Assembly: GCA_964017125.1 (NCBI GenBank)
Contig: OZ024912.1
Coordinates: 77,732,154 to 77,796,153, forward strand
Length of the DNA: 64,000 nucleotides
Reading direction: 5' to 3'
Origin: Flabesymbios commensalis
Taxonomy: Eukaryota > Annelida > Polychaeta > Terebellida > Flabelligeridae
In this document: piece after piece, positions 10,601 to 22,866 of the stretch
Position numbering within the stretch: the first letter of the stretch is position 1
How the letters are laid out: every line of letters starts with the position of its first letter
Notes under the pieces: model-generated
Databases searched by the model: none
Told to the model about the DNA's origin: nothing
Seen by the model: only the letters and a program-made list of their open reading frames with translations
Program-made: the position numbers and the translations under genes

Positions 10601-12485
10601 GTAGTTCCAGCCGATGGTGCCTGCAAAATTACATGAAAAACGGTTGAGAATTGACGTCTGAATTGACGTCTAAATGAATATATATATTGAAATACTCAAG
10701 CAAATTTCACATTAATCTCATTAATAACATTTGAAGTACTCTCTCAAACTTTACAGAATTTTCAGGGTAGTGGCCATAATACCATTCGATGGTGCCTGCA
10801 AAATCACATGGAAGACGGTTGAGAATTGACGTCTGAATTGACGTCTAAATGAATAACTTTTGAAATACTTAATCAAATTTCACATTAATCTCATTAATAA
10901 CTTTTGAGGTACTATCTCAAACATTACAAAATTTACAGGGCAGTCGCCGTAATACCATCCGATGGTGCCTGCAAAATTACATGGTAAACGGTTGAGAATT
11001 GATGTCTGAATTGACGTCTAAATGAATATTTTTTGAAATACTTAGTCAAATTTCACACTAATCTCATTAATAACTTTTGAAGTATTCTCTCAAACTTTAC
11101 AGAATTTACAGGACCGTCGCCGTAATACCATCCGATGGTGCCTGCAAAATTACATGGTAAACGGTTGAGAATTTACGTCTGAATTGACGTCTAAATGAAT
11201 AAATTTTGAAATACTCAAGCAAATTTACCACTAATCTCACTAATAACTTTAGAAGTACTTGCTCAAACTTTACAAACTTCTCAGGGCAGTCGCCGCTATA
11301 GTTGCTGGTAGTGCCTGCAAAATTACATGCAAATCGGTTGAGAATTGACTGAGATATCAGCGAAAAACGGGTAAAAATGATGACAAAAATGCCCAGAGAT
11401 CAGTGAAAACGCATTGTAGACAGTGGGTTTGTGGCCATTGTGACTGTCTTGGCATTTCTCTCATTTTTCGTTTGACGACTTTTGACGTCAGAATCAGACG
11501 TCAAAAGTCATCAAACAGTGCAAATAGGGTGTTTTACATCTCCCTCAATAAGGGGTATTTCGGAAAAGCAATCTTTTCTCGTTTATTTTCAGCTAGGTAT
11601 CATAACTTAAAAAAAAAAAAAAAAAAAAAAAACGATATTGGGCCTATGTCGCTGTAGTGTTGATAATTACTCTCTCAATCCTGGCGACCAGCCTTGTCAG
11701 TTCTAACTGCTCAGTCACACATGTACGATGGGGGGAGAGCACTTCCTCAGTGCTGTTTCAATGACGGCCCGCATTTTCAGCGCTCTGGCGACGTGGAAAC
11801 AGTGTTGTTTCAGTGCATCACATTAATAACTTTTGGAATACTCGATCAAACCTCACCAAATTTTTAGGGCAGTCGCCGCAACGGCTGTGAATAGTGTGTG
11901 CAATATTACATGTAAAACGGTTGAGAATTGACTGAGATATCAACGAAAAACGCTCCTCCGACGTTGTCACATCGTTGGCTCAGTGCTTTGCATTAATAAC
12001 TTTTGAAGTACTCGATCAAACTCCGCCAAATTTACTGGGCAGTTGCCGTAGTTCCAGCCGATGGTGCCTGCAAAATTACATGAAAAACGGTTGAGAATTG
12101 ACGTCTGAATTGACGTCTAAATGAATATATATATTGAAATACTCAAGCAAATTTCACATTAATCTCATTAATAACATTTGAAGTACTCTCTCAAACTTTA
12201 CAGAATTTTCAGGGTAGTGGCCATAATACCATTCGATGGTGCCTGCAAAATCACATGGAAGACGGTTGAGAATTGACGTCTGAATTGACGTCTAAATGAA
12301 TAACTTTTGAAATACTTAATCAAATTTCACATTAATCTCATTAATAACTTTTGAGGTACTATCTCAAACTTTACAAAATTTACAGGGCAGTCGCCGTAAT
12401 ACCATCCGATGGTGCCTGCAAAATTACATGGTAAACGGTTGAGAATTGATGTCTGAATTGACGTCTAAATGAATATTTTTTGAAA

Positions 12486-15400
12486 TACTCAGTCAAATTT
12501 CACACTAATCTCTTTAATAACTTTTGAAGTATTCGTTCAAACTCTACAGAATTTACAGGGCAGTCGCTCTAATACCATCCGATGGCGCCTGCAAAATTAC
12601 AAAGAAGACGGCTGAGAATTGACGTCTGAATTGACGTTTAAATGAATAACTTTTGAAGTACTCAATCAAATTTCACACTAATCTCATTAATAACTTTTGA
12701 AGTATTCTCTCAAACTTTACAGAATTTACAGGACCGTCGCCGTAATACCATCCGATGGCGCCTGCAAAATTACATGGTAAACGGTTGAGAATTTACGTCT
12801 GAATTGACGTCTAAATGAATAAATTTTGAAATACTCAAGCAAATTTACCACTAATCTCACTAATAACTTTAGAAGTACTTGCTCAAACTTTACAAACTTC
12901 TCAGGGCAGTCGCCGCTATAGTTGCTGGTAGTGCCTGCAAAATTACATGCAAATCGGTTGAGAATTGACTGAGATATCAGCGAAAAACGGGTAAAAATGA
13001 TGACAAAAATGCCCAGAGATCAGTGAAAACGCATTGTAGACAGTGGGTTTGTGGCCATTGTGACTGTCTTGGCATTTCTCTCATTTTTCGTTTGACGACT
13101 TTTGACGTCAGAATCAGACGTCAAAAGTCATCAAACAGTGCAAATAGGGTGTTTTACATCTCCCTCAATAAGGGGTATTTCGGAAAAGCAATCTTTTCTC
13201 GTTTATTTTCAGCTAGGTATCATAACTTGAAAAAAAAAAAAAAAAAAAAACGATATTGGGCCTATGTCGCTGTAGTGTTGATAATTACTCTCTCAATCCT
13301 GGCGACCAGCCTTGTCAGTTCTAACTGCTCAGTCACACATGTACGATGGGGGGAGAGCACTTCCTCAGTGCTGTTTCAATGACGGCCCGCATTTTCAGCG
13401 CTCTGGCGACGTGGAAACAGTGTTGTTTCAGTGCATCACATTAATAACTTTTGGAATACTCGATCAAACCTCACCAAATTTTTAGGGCAGTCGCCGCAAC
13501 GGCTGTGAATAGTGTGTGCAAAATTATATGTAAAACGGTTGAGAATTGACTGAGATATCAACGAAAAACGCTCCTCCGACGTTGTCACATCGTTGGCTCA
13601 GTGCTTTGCATTAATAACTTTTGAAGTACTCGATCAAACTCCGCCAAATTTACTGGGCAGTTGCCGTAGTTCTAGCCGATGGTGCCTGCAAAATTACATG
13701 AAAAACGGTTGCGAATTGACGTCTGAATTGACGTCTAAATGAATATATATATTGAAATACTCAAGCAAATTTCACATTAATCTCATTAATAACATTTGAA
13801 GTACTCTCTCAAACTTTACAGAATTTTCAGGGTAGTGGCCATAATAGCATTCGATGGTGCCTGCAAAATCACATGGAAGACGGTTGAGAATTGACGTCTG
13901 AATTGACGTCTAAATGAATAACTTTTGAAATACTTAATCAAATTTCACATTAATCTCATTAATAACTTTTGAGGTACTATCTCAAACTTTACAAAATTTA
14001 CAGGGCAGTCGCCGTAATACCATCCGATGGTGCCTGCAAAATTACATGGTAAACGGTTGAGAATTGATGTCTGAATTGACGTCTAAATGAATATTTTTTG
14101 AAATACTCAGTCAAATTTCACACTAATCTCTTTAATAACTTTTGAAGTATTCGTTCAAACTCTACAGAATTTACAGGGCAGTCGCTCTAATACCATCCGA
14201 TGGCGCCTGCAAAATTACAAAGAAGACGGCTGAGAATTGACGTCTGAATTGACGTTTAAATGAATAACTTTTGAAGTACTCAATCAAATTTCACACTAAT
14301 CTCATTAATAACTTTTGAAGTATTCTCTCAAACTTTACAGAATTTACAGGACCGTCGCCGTAATACCATCCGATGGTGCCTGCAAAATTACATGGTAAAC
14401 GGTTGAGAATTTACGTCTGAATTGACGTCTAAATGAATAAATTTTGAAATACTCAAGCAAATTTACCACTAATCTCACTAATAACTTTAGAAGTACTTGC
14501 TCAAACTTTACAAACTTCTCAGGGCAGTCGCCGCTATAGTTGCTGGCAGTGCCTGCAAAATTACATGCAAATCGGTTGAGAATTGACTGAGATATCAGCG
14601 AAAAACGGGTAAAAATGATGACAAAAATGCCCAGAGATCAGTGAAAACGCATTGTAGACAGTGGGTTTGTGGCCATTGTGACTGTCTTGGCATTTCTCTC
14701 ATTTTTCGTTTGACGACTTTTGACGTCAGAATCAGACGTCATAAGTCATCAAACAGTGCAAATAGGGTGTTTTACATCTCCCTCAATAAGGGGTATTTCG
14801 GAAAAGCAATCTTTTCTCGTTTATTTTCAGCTAGGTATCATAACTTAAAAAAAAAAAAAAAAAACGATATTGGGCCTATGTCGCTGTAGTGTTGATAATT
14901 ACTCTCTCAATCCTGGCGACCAGCCTTGTCAGTTCTAACTGCTCAGTCACACATGTACGATGGGGGGAGAGCACTTCCTCAGTGCTGTTTCAATGACGGC
15001 CCGCATTTTCAGCGCTCTGGCGACGTGGAAACAGTGTTGTTTCAGTGCATCACATTAATAACTTTTGGAATACTCGATCAAACCTCACCAAATTTTTAGG
15101 GCAGTCGCCGCAACGGCTGTGAATAGTGTGTGCAAAATTATATGTAAAACGGTTGAGAATTGACTGAGATATCAACGAAAAACGCTCCTCCGACGTTGTC
15201 ACATCGTTGGCTCAGTGCTTTGCATTAATAACTTTTGAAGTACTCGATCAAACTCCGCCAAATTTACTGGGCAGTTGCCGTAGTTCCAGCCGATGGTGCC
15301 TGCAAAATTACATGAAAAACGGTTGCGAATTGACGTCTGAATTGACGTCTAAATGAATATATATATTGAAATACTCAAGCAAATTTCACATTAATCTCAT

Positions 15401-18400
15401 TAATAACATTTGAAGTACTCTCTCAAACTTTACAGAATTTTCAGGGTAGTGGCCATAATACCATTCGATGGTGCCTGCAAAATCACATGGAAGACGGTTG
15501 AGAATTGACGTCTGAATTGACGTCTAAATGAATAACTTTTGAAATACTTAATCAAATTTCACATTAATCTCATTAATAACTTTTGAGGTACTATCTCAAA
15601 CTTTACAAAATTTACAGGGCAGTCGCCGTAATACCATCCGATGGTGCCTGCAAAATTACATGGTAAACGGTTGAGAATTGATGTCTGAATTGACGTCTAA
15701 ATGAATATTTTTTGAAATACTCAGTCAAATTTCACACTAATCTCTTTAATAACTTTTGAAGTACTCGTTCAAACTCTACAGAATTTACAGGGCAGTCGCT
15801 CTAATACCATCCGATGGCGCCTGCAAAATTACAAAGAAGACGGCTGAGAATTGACGTCTGAATTGACGTCTAAATGAATAACTTTTGAAGTACTCAATCA
15901 AATTTCACACTAATCTCATTAATAACTTTTGAAGTATTCTCTCAAACTTTACAGAATTTACAGGACCGTCGCCGTAATACCATCCGATGGTGCCTGCAAA
16001 ATTACATGGTAAACGGTTGAGAATTGACGTCTGAATTGACGTCTAAATGAATAAATTTTGAAATACTCAAGCAAATTTACCACTAATCTCACTAATAACT
16101 TTAGAAGTACTTGCTCAAACTTTACAAACTTCTCAGGGCAGTCGCCGCTATAGTTGCTGGTAGTGCCTGCAAAATTACATGCAAATCGGTTGAGAATTGA
16201 CTGAGATATCAGCGAAAAACGGGTAAAAATGATGACAAAAATGCCCAGAGATCAGTGAAAACGCATTGTAGACAGTGGGTTTGTGGCCATTGTGACTGTC
16301 TTGGCATTTCTCTCATTTTTCGTTTGACGACTTTTGACGTCAGAATCAGACGTCAAAAGTCATCAAACAGTGCAAATAGGGTGTTTTACATCTCCCTCAA
16401 TAAGGGGTATTTCGGAAAAGCAATCTTTTCTCGTTTATTTTCAGCTAGGTATCATAACTTAAAAAAAAAAAAAAAAAAACGATATTGGGCCTATGTCGCT
16501 GTAGTGTTGATAATTACTCTCTCAATCCTGGCGACCAGCCTTGTCAGTTCTAACTGCTCAGTCACACATGTACGATGGGGGGAGAGCACTTTCTCAGTGC
16601 TGTTTCAATGACGGCCCGCATTTTCAGCGCTCTGGCGACGTGGAAACAGTGTTGTTTCAGTGCATCACATTAATAACTTTTGGAATACTCGATCAAACCT
16701 CACCAAATTTTTAGGGCAGTCGCCGCAACGGCTGTGAATAGTGTGTGCAAAATTACATGTAAAACGGTTGAGAATTGACTGAGATATCAACGAAAAACGC
16801 TCCTCCGACGTTGTCACATCGTTGGCTCAGTGCTTTGCATTAATAACTTTTGAAGTACTCAATCAAACTCCGCCAAATTTACTGGGCAGTTGCCGTAGTT
16901 CCAGCCGATAGTGCCTGCAAAATTACATGAAAAACGGTTGAGAATTGACGTCTGAATTGACGTCTAAATGAATATATATATTGAAATACTCAAGCAAATT
17001 TCACATTAATCTCATTAATAACATTTGAAGTACTCTCTCAAACTTTACAGAATTTTCAGGGTAGTGGCCATAATACCATTTGATGGTGCCTGCAAAATCA
17101 CATGGAAGACGGTTGAGAATTGACGTCTGAATTGACGTCTAAATGAATAACTTTTGAAATACTTAATCAAATTTCACATTAATCTCATTAATAACTTTTG
17201 AGGTACTATCTCAAACTTTACAAAATTTACAGGGCAGTCGCCGTAATACCATCCGATGGTGCCTGCAAAATTACATGGTAAACGGTTGAGAATTGATGTC
17301 TGAATTGACGTCTAAATGAATATTTTTTGAAATACTCAGTCAAATTTCACACTAATCTCTTTAATAACTTTAGAAGTATTCGTTCAAACTCTACAGAATT
17401 TACAGGGCAGTCGCTCTAATACCATCCGATGGCGCCTGCAAAATTACAAAGAAGACGGCTGAGAATTGACGTCTGAATTGACGTCTAAATGAATAACTTT
17501 TGAAGTACTCAATCAAATTTCACACTAATCTCATTAATAACTTTTGAAGTATTCTCTCAAACTTTACAGAATTTACAGGACCGTCGCCGTAATACCATCC
17601 GATGGTGCCTGCAAAATTACATGGTAAACGGTTGAGAATTGACGTCTGAATTGATGTCTAAATGAATAAATTTTGAAATACTCAAGCAAATTTACCACTA
17701 ATCTCACTAATAACTTTAGAAGTACTTGCTCAAACTTTACAAACTTCTCAGGGCAGTCGCCGCTATAGTTGCTGGCAGTGCCTGCAAAATTACATGCAAA
17801 TCGGTTGAGAATTGACTGAGATATCAGCGAAAAACGGGTAAAAATGATGACAAAAATGCCCAGAGATCAGTGAAAACGCATTGTAGACAGTGGGTTTGTG
17901 GCCATTGTGACTGTCTTGGCATTTCTCTCATTTTTCGTTTGACGACTTTTGACGTCAGAATCAGACGTCAAAAGTCATCAAACAGTGCAAATAGGGTGTT
18001 TTACATCTCCCTCAATAAGGGGTATTTCGGAAAAGCAATCTTTTCTCGTTTATTTTCAGCTAGGTATCATAACTTAAAAAAAAAAAAAAAAAAACGATAT
18101 TGGGCCTATGTCGCTGTAGTGTTGATAATTACTCTCTCAATCCTGGCGACCAGCCTTGTCAGTTCTAACTGCTCAGTCACACATGTACGATGGGGGGAGA
18201 GCACTTCCTCAGTGCTGTTTCAATGACGGCCCGCATTTTCAGCGCTCTGGCGACGTGGAAACAGTGTTGTTTCAGTGCATCACATTAATAACTTTTGGAA
18301 TACTCGATCAAACCTCACCAAATTTTTAGGGCAGTCGCCGCAACGGCTGTGAATAGTGTGTGCAAAATTACATGTAAAACGGTTGAGAATTGACTGAGAT

Positions 18401-18727
18401 ATCAACGAAAAACGCTCATCCGACGTTGTCACATCGTTGGCTCAGTGCTTTGCATTAATAACTTTTGAAGTACTCAATCAAACTCCGCCAAATTTACTGG
18501 GCAGTTGCCGTAGTTCCAGCCGATGGTGCCTGCAAAATTACATGAAAAACGGTTGAGAATTGACGTCTGTATTGACGTCTAAATGAATATATATATTGAA
18601 ATACTCAAGCAAATTTCACATTAATCTCATTAATAACATTTGAAGTACTCTCTCAAACTTTACAGAATTTTCAGGGTAGTGGCCATAATACCATTCGATG
18701 GTGCCTGCAAAATCACATGGAAGACGG
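12486..18727 (+). repeat. Array block 2: first seven-submonomer units (1614-1620 bp)
   Basis: Anchors at 13023, 14641, 16255 and 17870 follow at intervals of 1620, 1618, 1614 and 1615 bp from 11403. Relative to block 1 each unit gains a submonomer marked by ATCTCTTTAATAAC, TATTCGTTCAAACTC, CAGTCGCTCTAATACC, GATGGCGCCTGC and TTACAAAGAAGACGGC. The sixth-class submonomer still reads ACTTGCTCAAAC as in block 1, so this block is intermediate between block 1 and the later families. A-tracts fall from 21 to 18-19 A. At 13229 the tract is preceded by TTG instead of TTA. The block ends at the recombination junction near 18728. Confidence 0.92.
12586..12758 (+). repeat. Extra submonomer defining the seven-submonomer units (first occurrence)
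   Basis: Counted from CGCCTGCAAAATTAC at 12586 to the next CGCCTGCA at 12759, exactly 173 bp after the preceding start at 12413. It reads TTACAAAGAAGACGGCTGAG and the first copy has GACGTTTAAATG. The sequence just before it (CTCTTTAATAAC, TATTCGTTCAAACTC, GTCGCTCTAATACC) is also private to this class. It lies between classes 4 and 5 and recurs in nearly all later units. It is more diverged from its neighbours than a fresh duplication would be, so it probably came from another part of the array. Confidence 0.85.
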
Positions 18728-19138
18728 CTGAGAATTGACGTCTGAATTGACGTCTAAATAAATAACTTTTGAAATACTCAATCAAATTTCACACTAATCT
18801 CATTAATAACTTTTGAAGTATTCTCTCAAACTTTACAGAATTTACAGGACCGTCGCCGTAATACCATCCGATGGTGCCTGCAAAATTACATGGTAAACGG
18901 TTGAGAATTGACGTCTGAATTGACGTCTAAATGAATAAATTTTGAAATACTCAAGCAAATTTACCACTAATCTCACTAATAACTTTAGAAGTACTCGCTC
19001 AAACTTTACAAACTTCTCAGGGCAGTCGCCGCTATAGTTGCTGGTAGTGCCTGCAAAATTACATGCAAATCGGTTGAGAATTAACTGAGATATCAGCGAA
19101 AAACGGGTAAAAATGATGACAAAAATGCCCAGAGATCA
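17870..19138 (+). repeat. Contracted five-submonomer unit (1269 bp)
   Basis: This unit is 346 bp (2 x 173) shorter than its 1615-bp neighbours. The sequence switches from submonomer class 3 (CACATGGAAGACGG) straight to the end of the extra class (CTGAGAATTGAC) at about 18728. The shared string GAAGACGG sits at the join, so the product is an in-register unequal exchange. The unit also changes CTAAATGAATAAC to CTAAATAAATAAC near 18762. The join coincides with the change from block 2 to block 3 markers. Confidence 0.9.
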
Positions 19139-20753
19139 GTGAAAACGCATTGTGGACAGTGGGTTTGTGGCCATTGTGACTGTCTTGGCATTTCTCTCAT
19201 TTTTCGTTTGACGACTTTTGACGTCAGAATCAGACGTCAAAAGTCATCAAACAGTGCAAATAGGGTGTTTTACATCTCCCTCAATAAGGGGTATTTCGGA
19301 AAAGCAATCTTTTCTCGTTTATTTTCAGCTAGGTATCATAACTTTAATAAAAAAAAAAAAAAACGATATTGGGCCTATGTCGCTGTAGTGTTGATAATTA
19401 CTCTCTCAATCCTGGCGACCAGCCTTGTCAGTTCTAACTGCTCAGTCACACATGTACGATGGGGGGAGAGCACTTCCTCAGTGCTGTTTCAATGACGGCC
19501 CGCATTTTCAGCGCTCTGGCGACGTGGAAACAGTGTTGTTTCAGTGCATCACATTAATAACTTTTGGAATACTCGATCAAACCTCACCACATTTTTAGGG
19601 CAGTCGCCGCAACGGCTGTGAATAGTGTGTGCAAAATTACATGTAAAACGGTTGAGAATTGACTGAGATATCAACGAAAAACGCTCCTCCGACGTTGTCA
19701 CATCGTTGGCTCAGTGCTTTGCATTAATAACTTTTGAAGTACTCGATCAAACTCCGCCAAATTTACTGGGCAGTTGCCGTAGTTCCAGCCGATGGTGCCT
19801 GCAAAATTACATGAAAAACGGTTGAGAATTGACGTCTGAATTGACGTCTAAATGAATATATATATTGAAATACTCAAGCAAATTTCACATTAATCTCATT
19901 AATAACATTTGAAGTACTCTCTCAAACTTTATAGAATTTTCAGGGTAGTGGCCATAATACCATTCGATGGTGCCTGCAAAATCACATGGAAGACGGTTGA
20001 GAATTGACGTCTGAATTGACGTCTAAATGAATAACTTTTGAAATACTTAATCAAATTTCACATTAATCTCATTAATAACTTTTGAGGTACTCTCTCAAAC
20101 TTTACAAAATTTACAGGGCAGTCGCCGTAATGCCATCCCATGGTGCCTGCAAAATTACATGGTAAACGGTTGAGAATTGATGTCTGAATTGACGTCTAAA
20201 TGAATATTTTTTGAAATACTCAGTCAAATTTCACACTAATCTCTTTAATAACTTTTGAAGTATTCGTTCAAACTCTACAGAATTTACAGGGCAGTCGCTC
20301 TAATACCATCCGATGGCGCCTGCAAAATTACAAAGAAGACGGCTGAGAATTGACGTCTGAATTGACGTCTAAATGAATAACTTTTGAAATACTCAATCAA
20401 ATTTCACACTAATCTCATTAATAACTTTTGAAGTATTCTCTCAAACTTTACAGAATTTACAGGACCGTCGCCGTAATACCATCCGATGGTGCCTGCAAAA
20501 TTACATGGTAAACGGTTGAGAATTGACGTCTGAATTGACGTCTAAATGAATAAATTTTGAAATACTCAAGCAAATTTACCACTAATCTCACTAATAACTT
20601 TAGAAGTACTCGCTCAAACTTTACAAACTTCTCAGGGCAGTCGCCGCTATAGTTGCTGGTAGTGCCTGCAAAATTACATGCAAATCGGTTGAGAATTAAC
20701 TGAGATATCAGCGAAAAACGGGTAAAAATGATGACAAAAATGCCCAGAGATCA

Positions 20754-22866
20754 GTGAAAACGCATTGTGGACAGTGGGTTTGTGGCCATTGTGACTGTCT
20801 TGGCATTTCTCTCATTTTTCGTTTGACGACTTTTGACGTCAGAATCAGACGTCAAAAGTCATCAAACAGTGCAAATAGGGTGTTTTACATCTCCCTCAAT
20901 AAGGGGTATTTCGGAAAAGCAATCTTTTCTCGTTTATTTTCAGCTAGGTATCATAACTTAAAAAAAAAAAAAAAAAAACGATATTGGGCCTATGTCGCTG
21001 TAGTGTTGATAATTACTCTCTCAATCCTGGCGACCAGCCTTGTCAGTTCTAACTGCTCAGTCACACATGTACGATGGGGGGAGAGCACTTCCTCAGTGCT
21101 GTTTCAATGACGGCCCGCATTTTCAGCGCTCTGGCGACGTGGAAACAGTGTTGTTTCAGTGCATCACATTAATAACTTTTGGAATACTCGATCAAACCTC
21201 ACCAAATTTTTAGGGCAGTCGCCGCAACGGCTGTGAATAGTGTGTGCAAAATTACATGTAAAACGGTTGAGAATTGACTGAGATATCAACGAAAAACGAT
21301 CCTCCGACGTTGTCACATTGTTGGCTCAGTGTTTTGCATTAATAACTTTTGAAGTACTCGATCAAACTCCGCCAAATTTACTGGGCAGTTGCCGTAGTTC
21401 CAGCCGATGGTGCCTGCAAAATTACATGAAAAACGGTTGAGAATTGACGTCTGAATTGACGTCTAAATGAATATATATATTGAAATACTCAAGCAAATTT
21501 CACATTAATCTCATTAATAACATTTGAAGTACTCTCTCAAACTTTATAGAATTTTCAGGGTAGTGGCCATAATACCATTCGATGGTGCCTGCAAAATCAC
21601 ATGGAAGACGGTTGAGAATTGACGTCTGAATTGACGTCTAAATGAATAACTTTTGAAATACTTAATCAAATTTCACATCAATCTCATTAATAACTTTTGA
21701 GGTACTCTCTCAAACTTTACAAAATTTACAGGGCAGTCGCCGTAATACCATCCGATGGTGCCTGCAAAATTACATGGTAAACGGTTGAGAATTGATGTCT
21801 GAATTGACGTCTAAATGAATATTTTTTGAAATACTCAGTCAAATTTCACACTAATCTCTTTAATAACTTTTGAAGTATTTGTTCAAACTCTACAGAATTT
21901 ACAGGGCAGTCGCTCTAATACCATCCGATGGTGCCTGCAAAATTACATGGTAAACGGTTGAGAATTGATGTCTGAATTGACGTCTAAATGAATATTTTTT
22001 GAAATACTCAGTCAAATTTCACACTAATCTCTTTAATAACTTTCGAAGTATTCGTTCAAACTCTACAGAATTTACAGGGCAGTCGCTCTAATACCATCCG
22101 ATGGCGCCTGCAAAATTACAAAGAAGACGGCTGAGAATTGACGTCTGAATTGATGTCTAAATGAATAACTTTTGAAATACTCAATCTAATTTCACACTAA
22201 TCTCATTAATAACTTTTGAAGTATTCTCTCAAACTTTACAGAATTTACAGGACCGTCGCCGTAATACCATCCGATGGTGCCTGCAAAATTACATGGTAAA
22301 CGGTTGAGAATTGACGTCTGAATTGACGTCTAAATGAATAAATTTTGAAATACTCAAGCAAATTTACCACTAATCTCACTAATAACTTTAGAAATGAAAT
22401 GAAATGAATCGGGCTTTAGGCCACCTTTGTGCACATATAGGCTAAACTGGGCCAGGAGAACCTCCTGAGGATGGTGAGATGATTGAGATGACACTGTCCT
22501 CCAGACACAGGATTCGAAATTCGAGACCTGGCGGTCTGAGGCCGAGCACGCTACCTCTCGGTCACGGAGGCTCCCCACAATACTAACTTTCACACGTGGA
22601 TGGGGAAGAAACAATTTTGTTTCTTTCAAACCGCCGAGACCGGGAACCGAACCCCGGACTCTGGCGTGAAAGGCAGCGGTTCTAACCACTACCCTAGGGC
22701 CCCCGCCCAACTTTAGAAGTACTCGCTCAAACTTTACAAACTTCTCAGGGCAGTCGCCGCTATAGTTGCTGGTAGTGCCTGCAAAATTACATGCAAATCG
22801 GTTGAGAATTAACTGAGATATCAGCGAAAAACGGGTAAAAATGATGACAAAAATGCCCAGAGATCA
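20754..22866 (+). repeat. Expanded eight-submonomer unit with a SINE (2113 bp)
   Basis: Submonomer starts lie at 21759, 21932 and 22105, each 173 bp apart. The segment with AATATTTTTTGAAATACTCAG and CTCTTTAATAAC appears twice in succession, so one submonomer has been duplicated. The second copy differs by TTTCGAAG instead of TTTTGAAG near 22041. Add 325 bp for the SINE plus its duplicated target and the length excess over a 1615-bp unit (498 bp) is fully explained. Confidence 0.9.
22394..22708 (-). mobile_element. Dimeric tRNA-derived SINE, copy 1
   Basis: This 315-bp insertion reads on the minus strand. Its head contains an A-box-like TAGTGGTTAGAAC (complement near 22680-22698) and a B box GGTTCGGTTCC (complement of 22643-22653). 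About 100 bp further on is a second pair: GACCGAGAGGTAGCG (complement of about 22546-22563) and a TTCGAATCC B box (complement of about 22510-22520). The 3' end, at the left in window coordinates, has a TTTCA-type pentamer tail. It is flanked by the direct repeat AACTTTAGAA (22384-22393 and 22709-22718), a 10-bp target-site duplication; the empty site in other units has one copy. The family name is unknown to me. Confidence 0.85.

Larger units (their letters stand above)
1..12485 (+). repeat. Array block 1: six-submonomer units of 1446-1447 bp
   Basis: Anchor positions are 1278, 2725, 4171, 5618, 7064, 8511, 9957 and 11403, giving seven intervals of 1446 or 1447 bp; the one-base alternation follows A-tract length (23 or 24 A). 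Diagnostic variants of this block are GTGTGCAATATTACATG in the first submonomer, GAAATACTTAGTC in the fourth, ACTTGCTCAAAC in the sixth, and CTTTACAGAATTTTCAGGG in the second-to-third region. Units are nearly identical, with only scattered single-base differences. The block ends inside the unit that starts at 11403, where an extra submonomer first appears. Confidence 0.95.

Noticed and set aside
22500-22700. Functional tRNA genes
   Set aside because: Pol III-type A and B boxes are present on the minus strand, but no full cloverleaf is apparent. They lie within a 315-bp element with a pentamer tail and target duplication, so they are SINE promoters.
22354-22710. Minus-strand open frames of 118 residues at 22354, 25903 and 29425
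   Set aside because: Each lies almost wholly within the SINE plus adjacent satellite; SINEs do not encode protein.
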